Source: Quillaja saponaria (taxonomy: Eukaryota; Streptophyta; Magnoliopsida; Fabales; Quillajaceae). Taken from it: a stretch of 64,000 bases of DNA. The position numbers and the translations under genes are program-made. The stretch covers positions 14,947,528-15,011,527 of the forward strand of contig CM055614.1 in NCBI GenBank assembly GCA_029379385.1. The letters run 5' to 3'. The notes under the pieces were generated by a model that did not search any database, had not been told where the DNA came from, and worked only from the letters and a program-made list of their open reading frames with translations. Shown here in pieces: positions 12,225 through 22,735 of this stretch. The stretch's first letter is position 1; the number at the start of each line of letters is the position of its first letter.

Positions 12225-14494
12225 ATGATGACTAATGGCTCAACCAGATTTATTGCCAATTTAGAAAGAACAGGAATGTCATCAAGGTGTGACATTTAAT
12301 GCTATGACTTTGTCAGTTGTAGCACCGACTTCAACAATGCTAGAAAAAGATTTGGAGGAGCTTCCAAGGCCAGGGTTGCTTTTCAAATGGGCATAACAAG
12401 CATGTACACTTAGATTTCAATGGTGGTTGATAATGCTACGTCCAACTTTGCACAATCTTCTGAGGTGCGGCCGCTTCCCAATAGAGTCTTCTTTGTCATC
12501 GACACTGCTGCACGTGTGGAGACTTGCAATGCTGATACATGACTGGATCCTTGTGATGCTCAAATAATATATGTGAAAACACATGAGACTCCAACTTAAA
12601 TAGAGTTTGTTATTATCATTATCATTTCAATAATGAAAGGCCGAAGGTGTAGCAGCAGAAATTGAATCCCAAGCAAACACGAAGAAAAGAAGCGGCTGGT
12701 TACACATGACACCACCAAAACTAATTGCACCTAAACCTAACACATTTCAAGTAGGCATCCAATGAAGACAAAAGACTTTATGTTAATATTGGGCTTCGGT
12801 CTAATGAACATCACTGGGTCAAGATTGCAAACAAAAAAGGAAAAGGTGGAAACAAGAAATGACAAAGAACATAGTTACGTGGGGGGACCATGAGAAATTT
12901 CCATGGTTTACTGTTACCACACTTTTTACGCCTATATTGCATGACAATGGGCGTCACTTACAGGCCACGACCCAAAAAAAAAAAAATATCACTGTGATAA
13001 TCGAGACTCAGTTGACTTATTATACCACAAAATCATGCATGTAAATAAGTTTTGAGAGGACTGTTTGTAAAAAGGAAAATTTCAATTCAATTATGAAGTG
13101 TCACATGTTATTTACAAGCATATAATAGTTGTCAATGAAATAAATTATGCCATGTGGGTATATGACATCAAAATTATCAAGAAATATTCAAATAAGTCAA
13201 TTACATATTTATGGTTAATAAAACTATGACACATGTATGACATCACTAATCAAGAACTAGATGTATCCTGTCTGTGCTATGCCCGAATTTATTTTTTATT
13301 TAACTTAAAAAATTATATAAAAATAATAATTTGTAAAAATATAATATTATTAACAATACCATTGTTTTTTCTTATTCAATTCAATATTATGAATATTATA
13401 CATTTTATTTTGATTGAATTGATAAAATTATTATACTTAAAATTATTTAATTATTTTGTAACTTTTACATCAATCATTGTTAGTTCCATGGGCAACTTTA
13501 GTCCGGTGCTTGGTTATGAATGGACATCCAATCTTTGCTTATACGTCAAAGGTCCAAACATAATGTTATATCTATAACAAATTTGACAAATAATATTAAT
13601 CATCCCACACAGAACAATCAAGTAAATTTACATATAGTCCCAGACTATGCATCTTTTATTGGAGCAAAAGAGAGAAAGAAAAATATACATAAGCAAGACA
13701 AAACATATTCGGAGTAAGGTTTTTCTCAACAGTAGCAACCATCAGCTTGTCCTTGGCCTTCTTGATAACTTTTTGGTGATGAGGCTCATAATTTAGTAAG
13801 ATAACTTTTCCATTTTTACGATCCTAAACAAACCAAACCCACATTTCCAATTAGAAAACAAAAACAAAAATCAAGATCTTCTTGATTTTGAAAACATGCT
13901 CAAAAGTTAGATTCGAACAAATTAAACTAATAATAAACAATTGAAACAAAAATCAAATTACAAATCAAGATCAACAAAAGAATTTTTGGAATTGAAGTTG
14001 TAGTGAACATCACGAAGTCAGCAGTGGAAGGAGAGAGTTATTTACTGATGAAAAGAGGAAATGAACGGGTGACCCTCACCATATTTTTATTTCCTATTTT
14101 CTCTTATAATTACATGTAAAACCTACAATTTTGGTTGAATTCAAGAAAATGAAGAGGCAATTATTATTTATATCACATATATTAATGGGTAATCATCAAA
14201 ATTTAAAACCGTCATTAACTCCTAATTATTTTTCTTCTTCTTCTTCTTCTTATTTTTATTATTTATATCACATATGTATCATTGAGTACTCACTAAAATT
14301 TAAAATTGTTACTAACTCTTAAAATCTCTCTCTTATTATCAATTTTATTATTATTATTTATAGCACATATCAAATCAAATGTTAATATGACATCAATATA
14401 GATACTGACATGCGTTCGATTGTGCTAATTGATATGAAAATTAATATGGTGTGGGAGAAGAAAGGGTGAAGAGGTACTATTTTACTAGGGTAAC
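12225..14494. other. Unassigned AT-rich region
   Basis: Between copia A and the solo LTR. The part from 12240 to 12600 is less AT-rich and has a plus-strand frame reading VVDNATSNFAQSSEVRPLPN, broken by stops, which may be a gene fragment that I do not recognise. From 13070 on the sequence is AT-rich. Near 14140-14350 a motif of the form ATTATTTATATCACATAT occurs three times around a (TTC)n tract. No intact gene is seen. Confidence 0.4.
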
Positions 14495-14790
14495 TGATGT
14501 TTTAAACTAGTAAGGTAAATGAGAGGAAAAGAGAAATGAGTCAGTTGTTAATTATTTTTTCGGTAACTGGTGCTTTAAATTAATAGGAGGAAGAAGAAAA
14601 TGGAAAGAAGTTAGTTACTAATTATTTTTTTCAAAAGCTGATGTGGCTAAAAAAGCAGAATCATATGTGGTATAAAATTAATAGGGTAAAGGAGAGGAAA
14701 AATTAGTTAGTTGCTTTTAATTGTTTCAAAAGCTAATGTGACAAAATATTACAATCCTACGTTTCAGCTCATCATTTCCTTAATTTTCAA
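14486..14790 (+). repeat. Imperfect tandem repeats in U3 of the solo LTR
   Basis: Units of about 70-95 bp begin with (GG)GTAACTGATG, CGGTAACTGGTG, AAAAGCTGATGTGG and AAAAGCTAATGTG. Each is followed by a purine-rich stretch and then GTTAGTT-like sequence. Duplicated upstream modules are common in LTR promoters. Because the repeat contains GTAAC itself, it also makes the left edge of the LTR ambiguous. Confidence 0.55.
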
Positions 14791-15251
14791 GTATTAATTT
14801 TATTATATACTATAGATATTTCAAGTAAAAAAGTTGCATGGCTTGACCAATGAGACATTGCCTACATGGCACCTAATTTGTCTCCAAAATCTCTATAAAT
14901 AAAGAGCTCCTACATTCATTTGAAAGGAGGACTAGAAGAGAATGGACCAAAGAGAATAAGAGGAGGAAGAAGAAGAAGAATAAGAAGAATAAGCTCCACA
15001 AGCTCTGCATAACTCAAGTCCCAGGACCTTGCAAAACTTCAACAACCAAATAATTTGCAGTTCTAAGATCAAGCTTCTAAAGCCCTTAGATTGTTAATAA
15101 ATTTGGAGATAAAATTAGAGGATATTATTCTTTTACTATAAAGAATATTCGTAGAGAGATTGTACCATATTCATTGCTATATATTAATACAAATATTATT
15201 TTATGCACGTTTCTTGTCATTTATTTTACAGGCTCGAAATCCGTGTTTACA
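14495..15251 (+). mobile_element. Solo LTR of a Ty3/gypsy element with GTAAC target-site duplication
   Basis: The right end TGTTTACA is followed by GTAAC at 15252-15256. GTAAC precedes a TG start at 14495 (14490-14494) and again at 14568 (14563-14567), so either could be the left edge; the longer version is given. The last 171 bases match the LTR next to the gag pseudogene at 1201-1372. A TATAAATA box at 14894-14901 lies about 350 bp before the end, as expected for an LTR promoter. No primer-binding site or gag follows, so this is a solo LTR. Confidence 0.65.
14894..14901 (+). promoter_or_regulatory. Likely TATA box of the solo LTR
   Basis: TATAAATA in the context CTCTATAAATAAAGAGC, followed by a purine-rich leader. 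Its position within the LTR fits a retrotransposon promoter. Confidence 0.45.
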
Positions 15252-16737
15252 GTAACCTAAATACATAACAAATGAAACTTAATTAGAATCTTAGTTTCCC
15301 ACTTATACTTTGTAACAAATATTACCTTTTTTTTATTTTACTTTTTAATAAAAATTAAAAAAAAAAGTCTAGTTAGCCAAATTAATAATATCAACTTGTA
15401 GATTTTGACATATTATTAATTTATTATTGGAAACATTAATTATTATTTATCTACAATTTTAAATCTTGCTTGTTTATTATTGAAAACATGAATGATTAAC
15501 AATATAATATATGTTTTTTTCATCTATCAACACTAAATAATAGAGGGGATTCTTCTTATTAAATATTTATGGGTCTCATGCTTCTCCTACCAATTATATT
15601 TCTTGTTCCATTTAGGGTCTTCTAACTGGGGCTGTTCGTCGGTCGGGTTAATGGACAAACCGACTTGACTCGACCAAAATCAGGTTGGATTGGATCAGCT
15701 GTTTCCCTTTGATCGGTACAGTTGGGTTTGATTTTTGTTTAAACTGATGAGGTCAGGTCGGGTCGGGTTTCTCTAACTATTAGGAGAAAAAAAAAAACCA
15801 AATTCCAGTTCATCCCCAATTTCACGATGGAACAGAAGTCCCATGGCCATGGAGCTTAGTGAACCAGATCCATTTTTTCCTTTTTGCTAGAAGCTGGGCT
15901 TGCTCTTCCTCAACGCACGTTTAACTGTAAGCAGTAGTTGTTAGATTCATAAAAATCATTGCTCAATTTGAATTATGAGTATATGGGTGTATTTGGGTAA
16001 GAGAAAATTGATTTATGTATCTGGGTTTAAGGCTCAGTAGCTTTCTTGTTAAATTTTGTTGTTAAAGTGGGTGATGGATACAGTATGTCAAATGTTTATG
16101 TTGCTGATGCCAATGGGACCATTTTGAAAGTGGCGTGATGAGTAGAAATTATGCTTTAACTAATCGCTATTTTGATTTTTTTTATGGGTAGAAATCATAA
16201 TTCTTTTGCTTAGTTCTTGATACCAAAAAAGGGTTGTTAGTTTAGTTTTTTTGTTTTATTTAATTTTTTATTTATTTATTTTTAGTGTTAGAATTGTAAA
16301 TTAGGAATTTGCACCATACTTGCTTAGGATGTTATGAATGAAATTTTCAATATAAATACATAAGATAGCCAGGTCTATTGTACTCAGTCATAGAATTAAC
16401 GTAGTTCATTCTTTGTTGGAGAGACTCTATCTTCAATGCTTGGTGAAAATTGCTTGAGATGAAAAACCAGGCTTGTCCCAGACTTTGTTCCACCACGATC
16501 CTTTGCGACCTACCAATTCAACTGAACAATATAACTTTATACCTGTCTGATGGATGGAGACCAAGTAATCCAAGGCCATACATAAAGCGTAGAAATATGG
16601 AATTTGGACTCTGCCACTATCATAATTAACTTGCATTATATGTTTCTGAAAAACTGTTAGTTTACCATATTAGCCAGCTAATACATCAATAGAGTCTTTT
16701 CAGAAAAAACAAACAAACTCTGATAGTAGAGTTATTA

Positions 16738-16951
16738 GGTCTTTCTACCAGAATAGATTACTTTTTTTTTTAAATTACTCAAATGCATTCGAAATTTTTT
16801 TTAAAGAGTTAAATGCCCATGTTTTTGAATTTTTCTTCAAAACACAATTTTATAGTGAATTTGTATTTTGAAGACACAAATTCAGGATGCCATGTCAACC
16901 GCACATGCCAGATAGGAATACATTGTTGGCACTTGAATTTGTGGGTTCAAC
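16738..16951 (+). repeat. Left terminal inverted repeat of the MULE
   Basis: The reverse complement of this stretch matches 28470-28681 over about 212 bp. Shared blocks include TACCAGAATA, AAATTACTCAAATGCATT, GTGAATTTGTATTTTGAAG, GGATGCCATGTCAACC and CACATGCCAGATA. TIRs above 100 bp are characteristic of MULEs. The outermost bases (GGTCTTTC against GGCCTTA) are less well matched. Confidence 0.9.
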
Positions 16952-18657
16952 CTACAAAATCTAATTTGAGTTTTAAACCCAACCCAAATTGAAACCTTAA
17001 ATCCCTATTTCCTTGCCTTCACTAGCAAATATGTGCGTCTTGTGCTTTTCAGAAATCTAACACCTCTCGGCTTGTGCAACCAGCTTCAGAGTCCTTCATC
17101 TGGGCTTTTCGCCGTTAATAAAAACTCAAATTTATTTCTCTCAGTGCTCTGCCCAGACACAAAATAGAGGAAAAGACTATAGAGATAGACTTTATCCCTC
17201 TTCAAACGTTAAATCTAGTGAACCTCGAAGTCGCCGATAAACTTTCTTGACGGAATCCTATTTCTTTTCTTCGCCTTCTTCACTTTGAAATTTTAAACAC
17301 TGGTGACTTTCCTGGCTGCTACTCTCCCTGTATCTGGCAAAAACAGCCAAATGTGGCATTTTTGAATTTGATGTTGCTTCAGCTTCAAAGTCCTTCACCT
17401 ACTTTATCTGCATTTGGTAATTTTAACTACGCTAACTCTCTTGTTCATTAGGAATAGCCCATTGATCCTTTTGCTGTTATGCTCTCTTTGTCTGTTGATG
17501 ATTGGTGAGATCCATGGTCATTTTACAGCAAATTACCATCAGATCTATGTGTGTTATTTTTTTAAAGTAATTAGAACATATGTAGACGTCATTAAGGAAC
17601 AGCCATGTGAGAGATTTAGATTGCACTCACTCCCTTGTGATTGATTTACAATTACCTTTCACTGTTGCTACTTTTTTTTTTAATCATCTTTGGATGCTAA
17701 TGTGATTTGTTGAAAAACTTCTAGGCTGGCCTATTTTTATTTTTATTTTTTGATGAATTTTCGGTTTTCTAGTTTTTTGAAATTTCAACAAAGGTACAAT
17801 AATTATTCAAATTCTTGCATTAGGATTAAGTGAATCATATTATTAAGTTAGATATTAGTGAATTTTGGAAAGATCTTAAGAGAAATTTCTAAATTTTAGG
17901 GGTTCTCCTTGTTAGATATAAAATTTCAATCTAGTCATCATTTTTTATTTTGTCCATTTAATCAATAATTTCCTCAAATTGCTAAAATATTTATCAAGTC
18001 TTCTTAAATTTAAATGACAGGCCAGTTATTAATGTTAGGTATATAAAGGGATGAAATACTGATTTTATGTTGGTTCGACTTTGATGGATTATTTTTTTCC
18101 TTCAACATAGTGCTCTTATTTCCTAAAATATTATAATAATAGTTTGAATTTTCAATTGAACATATATATTGAAATATTGAATAGTAAATCTAATATCCTA
18201 ATGTTATAAAAACTATCCTCATAGTGGTCATCTTATTTGATAAGTATCAATTATATAAGTATTGGCTGCAGTTGCTTTATCTTAATTAAGCACGTTATTT
18301 CCAATTATTCAGGAGCCCATTACAATCAAGCTCATACAAGTTGAAGTGTGAAAAAGAATCTTTGAATTACAGGTAGTTCCTGAAACATAGTATTTGATGT
18401 ATTCAATTTTCCAGTTATTTCAATCTAGTTTGCATGTATATTGGTTTTCCATGGCACCAATTTTATTTTTCAATTATGGATGAATGTCATAATTACAATT
18501 GTTTTAGAGCTTGTGCTATTGTTGACTCTAATATTTAATGGACTATTCTACCGATGGAATTTTTTTTCCCATTTATTATTGTTTGTCATGGTTTATACAT
18601 GCCATGTCATGGTTTTATGACTAAAATTTATTGAATTTTATTGGAATAGGATAGAAT
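16952..18657 (+). promoter_or_regulatory. MULE 5' leader, between TIR and transposase start
   Basis: About 1.7 kb with no supported coding frame. Pyrimidine-rich, moderately complex sequence at 17000-17420 is followed by an AT-rich stretch. A motif CTTCAGAGTCCTTCATCTG near 17084 recurs as CTTCAAAGTCCTTCACCTA near 17382. It probably holds the promoter and 5' untranslated region. The exact start site cannot be set from sequence. Confidence 0.4.
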
Positions 18658-18810
18658 ATGGGAGATAGTGTACTAATTGCGTGTTATATGAATGGTGAAA
18701 TGAAAATGGGTTCAGACGGGGTTGATTATAATTGTCCCCCGATTAAGTTTTTAAGAATACAAATGGGGATAAGTTATGAACAATTTCATGCTCGTTTGTG
18801 TAACGCCTTG

Positions 18811-19050
18811 TGTTGAATATAAGAAGAATGTATACTCAGATGATTTTAAATGTACAAGAGGGAGCCTCTATTTATAGCCTAAATGTTTTCCTAATATAGT
18901 GAACCTAGACTAAATATCAACCAAATACGTGTTTTAGGATATAATGAATGTAGACTAAATATCAGCTAGATACATAATAGAAATTACACATAAATAAGGA
19001 AACTATAAATAAGGAAATTTAACTCACTAATTAAGCTGTCTACTCTAACA
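18811..19050 (-). repeat. 3' LTR of the nested copia element
   Basis: This 240-bp repeat (plus strand starts TGTTGAATATAAG, ends CTCTAACA) matches 22494-22735 with roughly a dozen differences by eye. It is the downstream LTR because the element reads on the minus strand. Confidence 0.92.
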
Positions 19051-19064
19051 CTCCCTCTCAAGCT
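19051..19064 (-). other. Polypurine tract of the nested copia element
   Basis: On the minus strand this reads GCTTGAGAGGGAG, directly before the 3' LTR. Its position and purine content fit the plus-strand primer site. Confidence 0.7.
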
Positions 19065-21096
19065 GGAGCATAAAGATTATATGTTCCAAGCTTGTTGCAT
19101 AGCTATCGCAGTTGGTTTCCTGCCAAAGATTTTGTGAATAAGTCTGCTAACTGATCTTTTGATTTTGCATATGTAGTCTTGATTATATTATCCACAAGCT
19201 TCTCACAAACAAAATAACAGTCAACTTCTATATATTTTGTTTGTTCATGAAAGACTAGATTTGATGCAATATGTAATGCAACTTGATTATCACATACTAA
19301 CTCTATAGGCTGTGAATGTTTAAATCCAAGTTCGTCTAATAGATTTTTCAGCCAAACTAACTCAGCAGTGGTATGAGTCATGGCCCTATATTCAGATTCA
19401 GCACTGGATCTTGCAACAATAATCTGCTTTTTGCTTTTCTATGAAACAAGATTTTCACACAGAAATATACAGTATCCTGTAGTAGATTTTCTGTCAAATT
19501 GAGAGTCTGCCCAATCAGCATCGCTATAACCTTGAACAAGAGTAGAATTATGTTTATGGACTAATGTATGACCACGACTATGTACTCGAACTAGAGTGTG
19601 CCCATGATTCTTATATAATAATCCTTTTCCGGGTGCAATTTTAAGGTATCTTAGGATACGAATAACAGCAATCCAATGAGATGTTCGAGGCTAAGAAAGA
19701 AATTGGCTAACCATACTAGTTGCAAAAGTAATATCTGGTCTAGTGACTGTGAGATAATTCAGCTTACCAACAAGACGTCTACATTGCTCAGGATTTGTCA
19801 GTAGCTCCCCCTCATCTTGTACAAGTTTAGTGTTGGGATCCATAGGAGTATCCACAGGTTTGGAATCCAACATACCTATATCACTCAAGATATCCAGACA
19901 ATACTTTCTTTGAGAAAGGCAAATACCCAATTGTGATCTTGCAACCTCAATGCCAAAAAAGTATTTTAGCCTGTCCTAAGTCTTTAGTTTGAAACTTAGA
20001 CTGTAGGAATGATCTCAATTGCTGAATCCCATGATTATCATCACCTGTAATCACAATATCATCCACTTATACAATTAAAAGAATTTTGCCATTAGGTGTA
20101 TGTTTATAGAAAACTGAGTGATTAACAGTACACCTCTGAATGCCAAAACTAAGAACAACTTCACTGAATCTACCAAACTAAGCTCTAGGAGATTGCTTTA
20201 AGCCATATAGAGAATTTTTCAATCGATACACCATACCGAACTCCCCCTTAAGCAACAAAACCAGGTGGTTGCTCCATAAAGACTTCTTCATCAAGGTCAC
20301 CATGTAAGAAAGCATTTTTGATGTCCAATTGATAGAGTGGCCAATCAAAAATAGCAGCTAGAGATATAAATACCCTGACAGATGTAATTTTAGCTATGGG
20401 AGAGAAAGTTTCTGAATAATCCACACCATAAACTTGAGTGTAGCCTTTTGCTACCAATCTAACCTTTAAGCGATCAACAGAACCATCAAGATGAACTTTT
20501 ACTGTGTATACCCATTTACATCCAACAGTGGATTTTCCAGAAGGTAAAGAGACCAGTTCCCAAGTACCATTAGTATGTAAGACGTTCATTTCATCAACCA
20601 TGGTTTGCCACCACCTGGGATGAGCAGGAGCATCACTAGTGGACTCTAGAACAGAAATAGAAGACAAAGAGGATACAAATGCATAATAGGGTGAAGATAA
20701 ACAATGATAACTCAAAAAAGTATAAATAGGATAAGGATTACAAGTTAAACGAGTACCTCTTCGTAAAATAGGTGGTGAAGCAAGATCCGAGGCACGGTAA
20801 GGTGTTGGTACAGAAGGTGAGTCATCAGGTACATCAATAGTGTCTGCTGGAAGATCAGGTAGTGGCACAAATGATGCATGGTCATTTGGTCCAAGATAAG
20901 GAACCGGAAGAGCCTCAGAGATAGAAGGTGTCGAGAATAGTCGGGGGAAAGAATGAAGATTCCTAAAAAAATATGACATCAGCAGAGGTAAAGTAACGAT
21001 TCTTATATGGACAGTAAAATTTATACCTTTTTTGAAGGCGAGAATAATCCAAGAATATGCACTTAATTGATTTGGAAAAGAGTTTATCCTGTCCAT
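19065..21096 (-). pseudogene. pol: Nested copia reverse transcriptase and RNase H
   Basis: Reading down the minus strand from 21096: a linker rich in P and S, then the reverse transcriptase start WWQTMVDEMNVLHTNGTWELV, CKWVYTVKVHLDGSVDRLKVR, and YQLDIKNAFLHGDLDEEVFM (about 20250-20330). A stop follows, then VYRLKNSLYGLKQSPRA. The YVDD active site reads stop-VDD: the tyrosine codon is TAA (plus 20067-20069). Downstream are KPVDTPMDPN and RRLVGKLNYLTVTRPDI (19691-19930), then RNase H with AELVWLKNLLDELGF, ELVCDNQVALHIASN and DQLADLFTKSLAGNQLR (19103-19381). At least three stops or frame changes are present. Confidence 0.9.
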
Positions 21097-21099
21097 GTG

Positions 21100-21945
21100 T
21101 TAGATCATGAACAAAACAAATGCAACCAAAGATACGAAGTGGAAGTGAATATAAGGAATGATAGAATATGGAATTTTGTTATGCAATTTAGAAGATGGCA
21201 TGCGATTAATAAGGTAGGCATGCAGTAAGTACATCATCACCCCAAAACTGAAGTGGAACATGACCATGAAGTAATAAAGTGCAAGCAAATGTTTGTTTTT
21301 GCGCTCAGCAACTACATTTTGTTGAGGGGTGTGAGAACAAGATGATTGATGCAGTATATCTTGAGATGTCATAAAATGCTGAAATGATGTAGAAAAATAT
21401 TCACGTGCATTATCGCTACGCAAAATATGAATAGAAACACCAAATTGTGTTTTAATTTCAGCACAAAACTGTTGGAATATAGAAAATAACTTAGAACGAT
21501 TTTTCATTAAAAATAACCACGAGCAACGAGAATAGTCATCAATAAAGGCGAAATACTGAAATCCCAAAGATGAACTAACATGACTAGGACCCCAAACATC
21601 AGTATGAACAAGATGAAATGGAGACTCTGCTCTAAAACGACTATGCTTTGGAAACGAAGCACGTGCGTGCTTGCCAAGCTGACACGACTCACAATTTAAA
21701 GATGACAGAGATGACAAACGAGGAACCATCTTCTGAGGCTTGGATAGACTAGGATGACCTAATCGACTGTGAATGAGAATAGGTGACACATCTGTAGAGC
21801 AAGCCACTGAAGATGTAGGTAGTGTGGTAAGATGGTAGAGGCCATGTGACTCACGCCTTGTGCCAATCGTTCGTCTCATACGTCGGTCTTGTATAGTAAA
21901 AGAATCATCAATGAAAGTGACATAACAATTGAGATAACGAGTCAA
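21100..21945 (-). pseudogene. int: Nested copia integrase region
   Basis: A 281-residue open stretch with GAG-pre-integrase and integrase features in order: HSRLGHPS and CESCQLGKHARASF (the HHCC zinc-binding half), then the DD35E core with D in VHTDVWGPS, D in LRSDNAREY and E in PQQNVVAERKNKHLL. All three catalytic positions are present. Integrase inserts the cDNA into the chromosome. The end is a stop at 21100-21102, close to the start of the next readable part, where an intact element would read on. Confidence 0.9.
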
Positions 21946-22478
21946 TTGACTAATAGAAATCAGACTGAATGAACATTCAGGACATAAAGCACAGACTCTA
22001 AAGGCAAATAGGATAATGGTGTAGCTTGACCTATACCTTTAGCAATGGTTATGGAACCATTAGCTATAGTGACAGTGGAAAGTGATGATAGATTACTAAT
22101 ACTAGAAAAAAGTTTGGGATTACCAGATATATGATCAGAGGCACTAGAATCAAGAATCCAATGGTAGCTTGATACTATAGGAACTTATCATATTCAGTAG
22201 TTGATAATGAGACATTAATAGGCTTGTCTTTAGATGATGAAACTTCAAGTGAATTAGCTGACTGAACAATGTGCTAGTAGTAATAACAGGGGATCCAGAA
22301 AACACAGAGGTAAAAGTACTAGGTTTTGACATACCGATTTCATTTTTTTTAGAGGTAGACATACCGATGAACAGTACCCCAAATAAACAATAATTGTACT
22401 GCTGGAATGAAATGCAGCAATAGAGAGATACGCTGGAAAGAAACACAGCGGAAAATAAAAATTAGAGTTTTTTCTCCC
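21946..22478 (-). pseudogene. Nested copia gag/protease remnant and leader
   Basis: Only parts are readable, for example minus 22150-22446, and ISGNPKLFSSISNLSSL near 22100, which suits the region just before integrase. A full copia gag and protease would need well over 1 kb, so most of it is deleted. GYPLLLL-like and CCHC motifs were not found. Confidence 0.5.
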
Positions 22479-22493
22479 TAAGCTCTGATACTA
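22479..22493 (-). other. Primer-binding site of the nested copia element
   Basis: On the minus strand directly after the 5' LTR stands TAGTATCAGAGCTT. Plant copia elements usually have TGGTATCAGAGC, complementary to the 3' end of initiator methionine tRNA; here one G is replaced by A. Confidence 0.8.
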
Positions 22494-22735
22494 TGTTAAA
22501 TATAAGAAGAATGTATATTCATATGATTTTAAATGTACAAGAGGGAGCCTCTATTTATAGGCTAAAATGTTTACCTAACATAGTGAACCTAGACTAAATA
22601 TCAACCAAATACGTGTCTACCTAACATAATGAATGTAGACTAAATATCAGTCAGATACATAATAGAAATTACACATAAATAAGGAAACTATAAATAAGGA
22701 AATTTGACCCACTAATTAAGCTGTCTACTCTAACA
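22494..22735 (-). repeat. 5' LTR of the nested copia element
   Basis: A 242-bp copy of 18811-19050 (plus strand TGTTAAATATAAG to CTCTAACA), next to the primer-binding site on its inner side and to CCTTG on its outer side. Confidence 0.92.

Larger units (their letters stand above)
18811..22735 (-). mobile_element. Nested Ty1/copia element in the MULE transposase, CCTTG target-site duplication
   Basis: Two LTRs (18811-19050 and 22494-22735) bracket minus-strand gag-pol remnants. The 5-mers outside the ends are both CCTTG (18806-18810 and 22736-22740), an exact target-site duplication. On removing the element and one CCTTG, the MULE frame ...CNAL joins HIDCIN in frame. The element is 3925 bp, short for copia because much of gag and protease is missing or unreadable. 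It is younger than the MULE, since it interrupts it. Confidence 0.95.

Noticed and set aside
13233..13577. 114-residue hydrophobic frame
   Set aside because: Very AT-rich DNA giving I/L/F/N-rich peptide; no motif.
17414..17644. Hydrophobic 76-residue frame in the MULE leader
   Set aside because: Leucine-rich low-complexity translation without family similarity or context.
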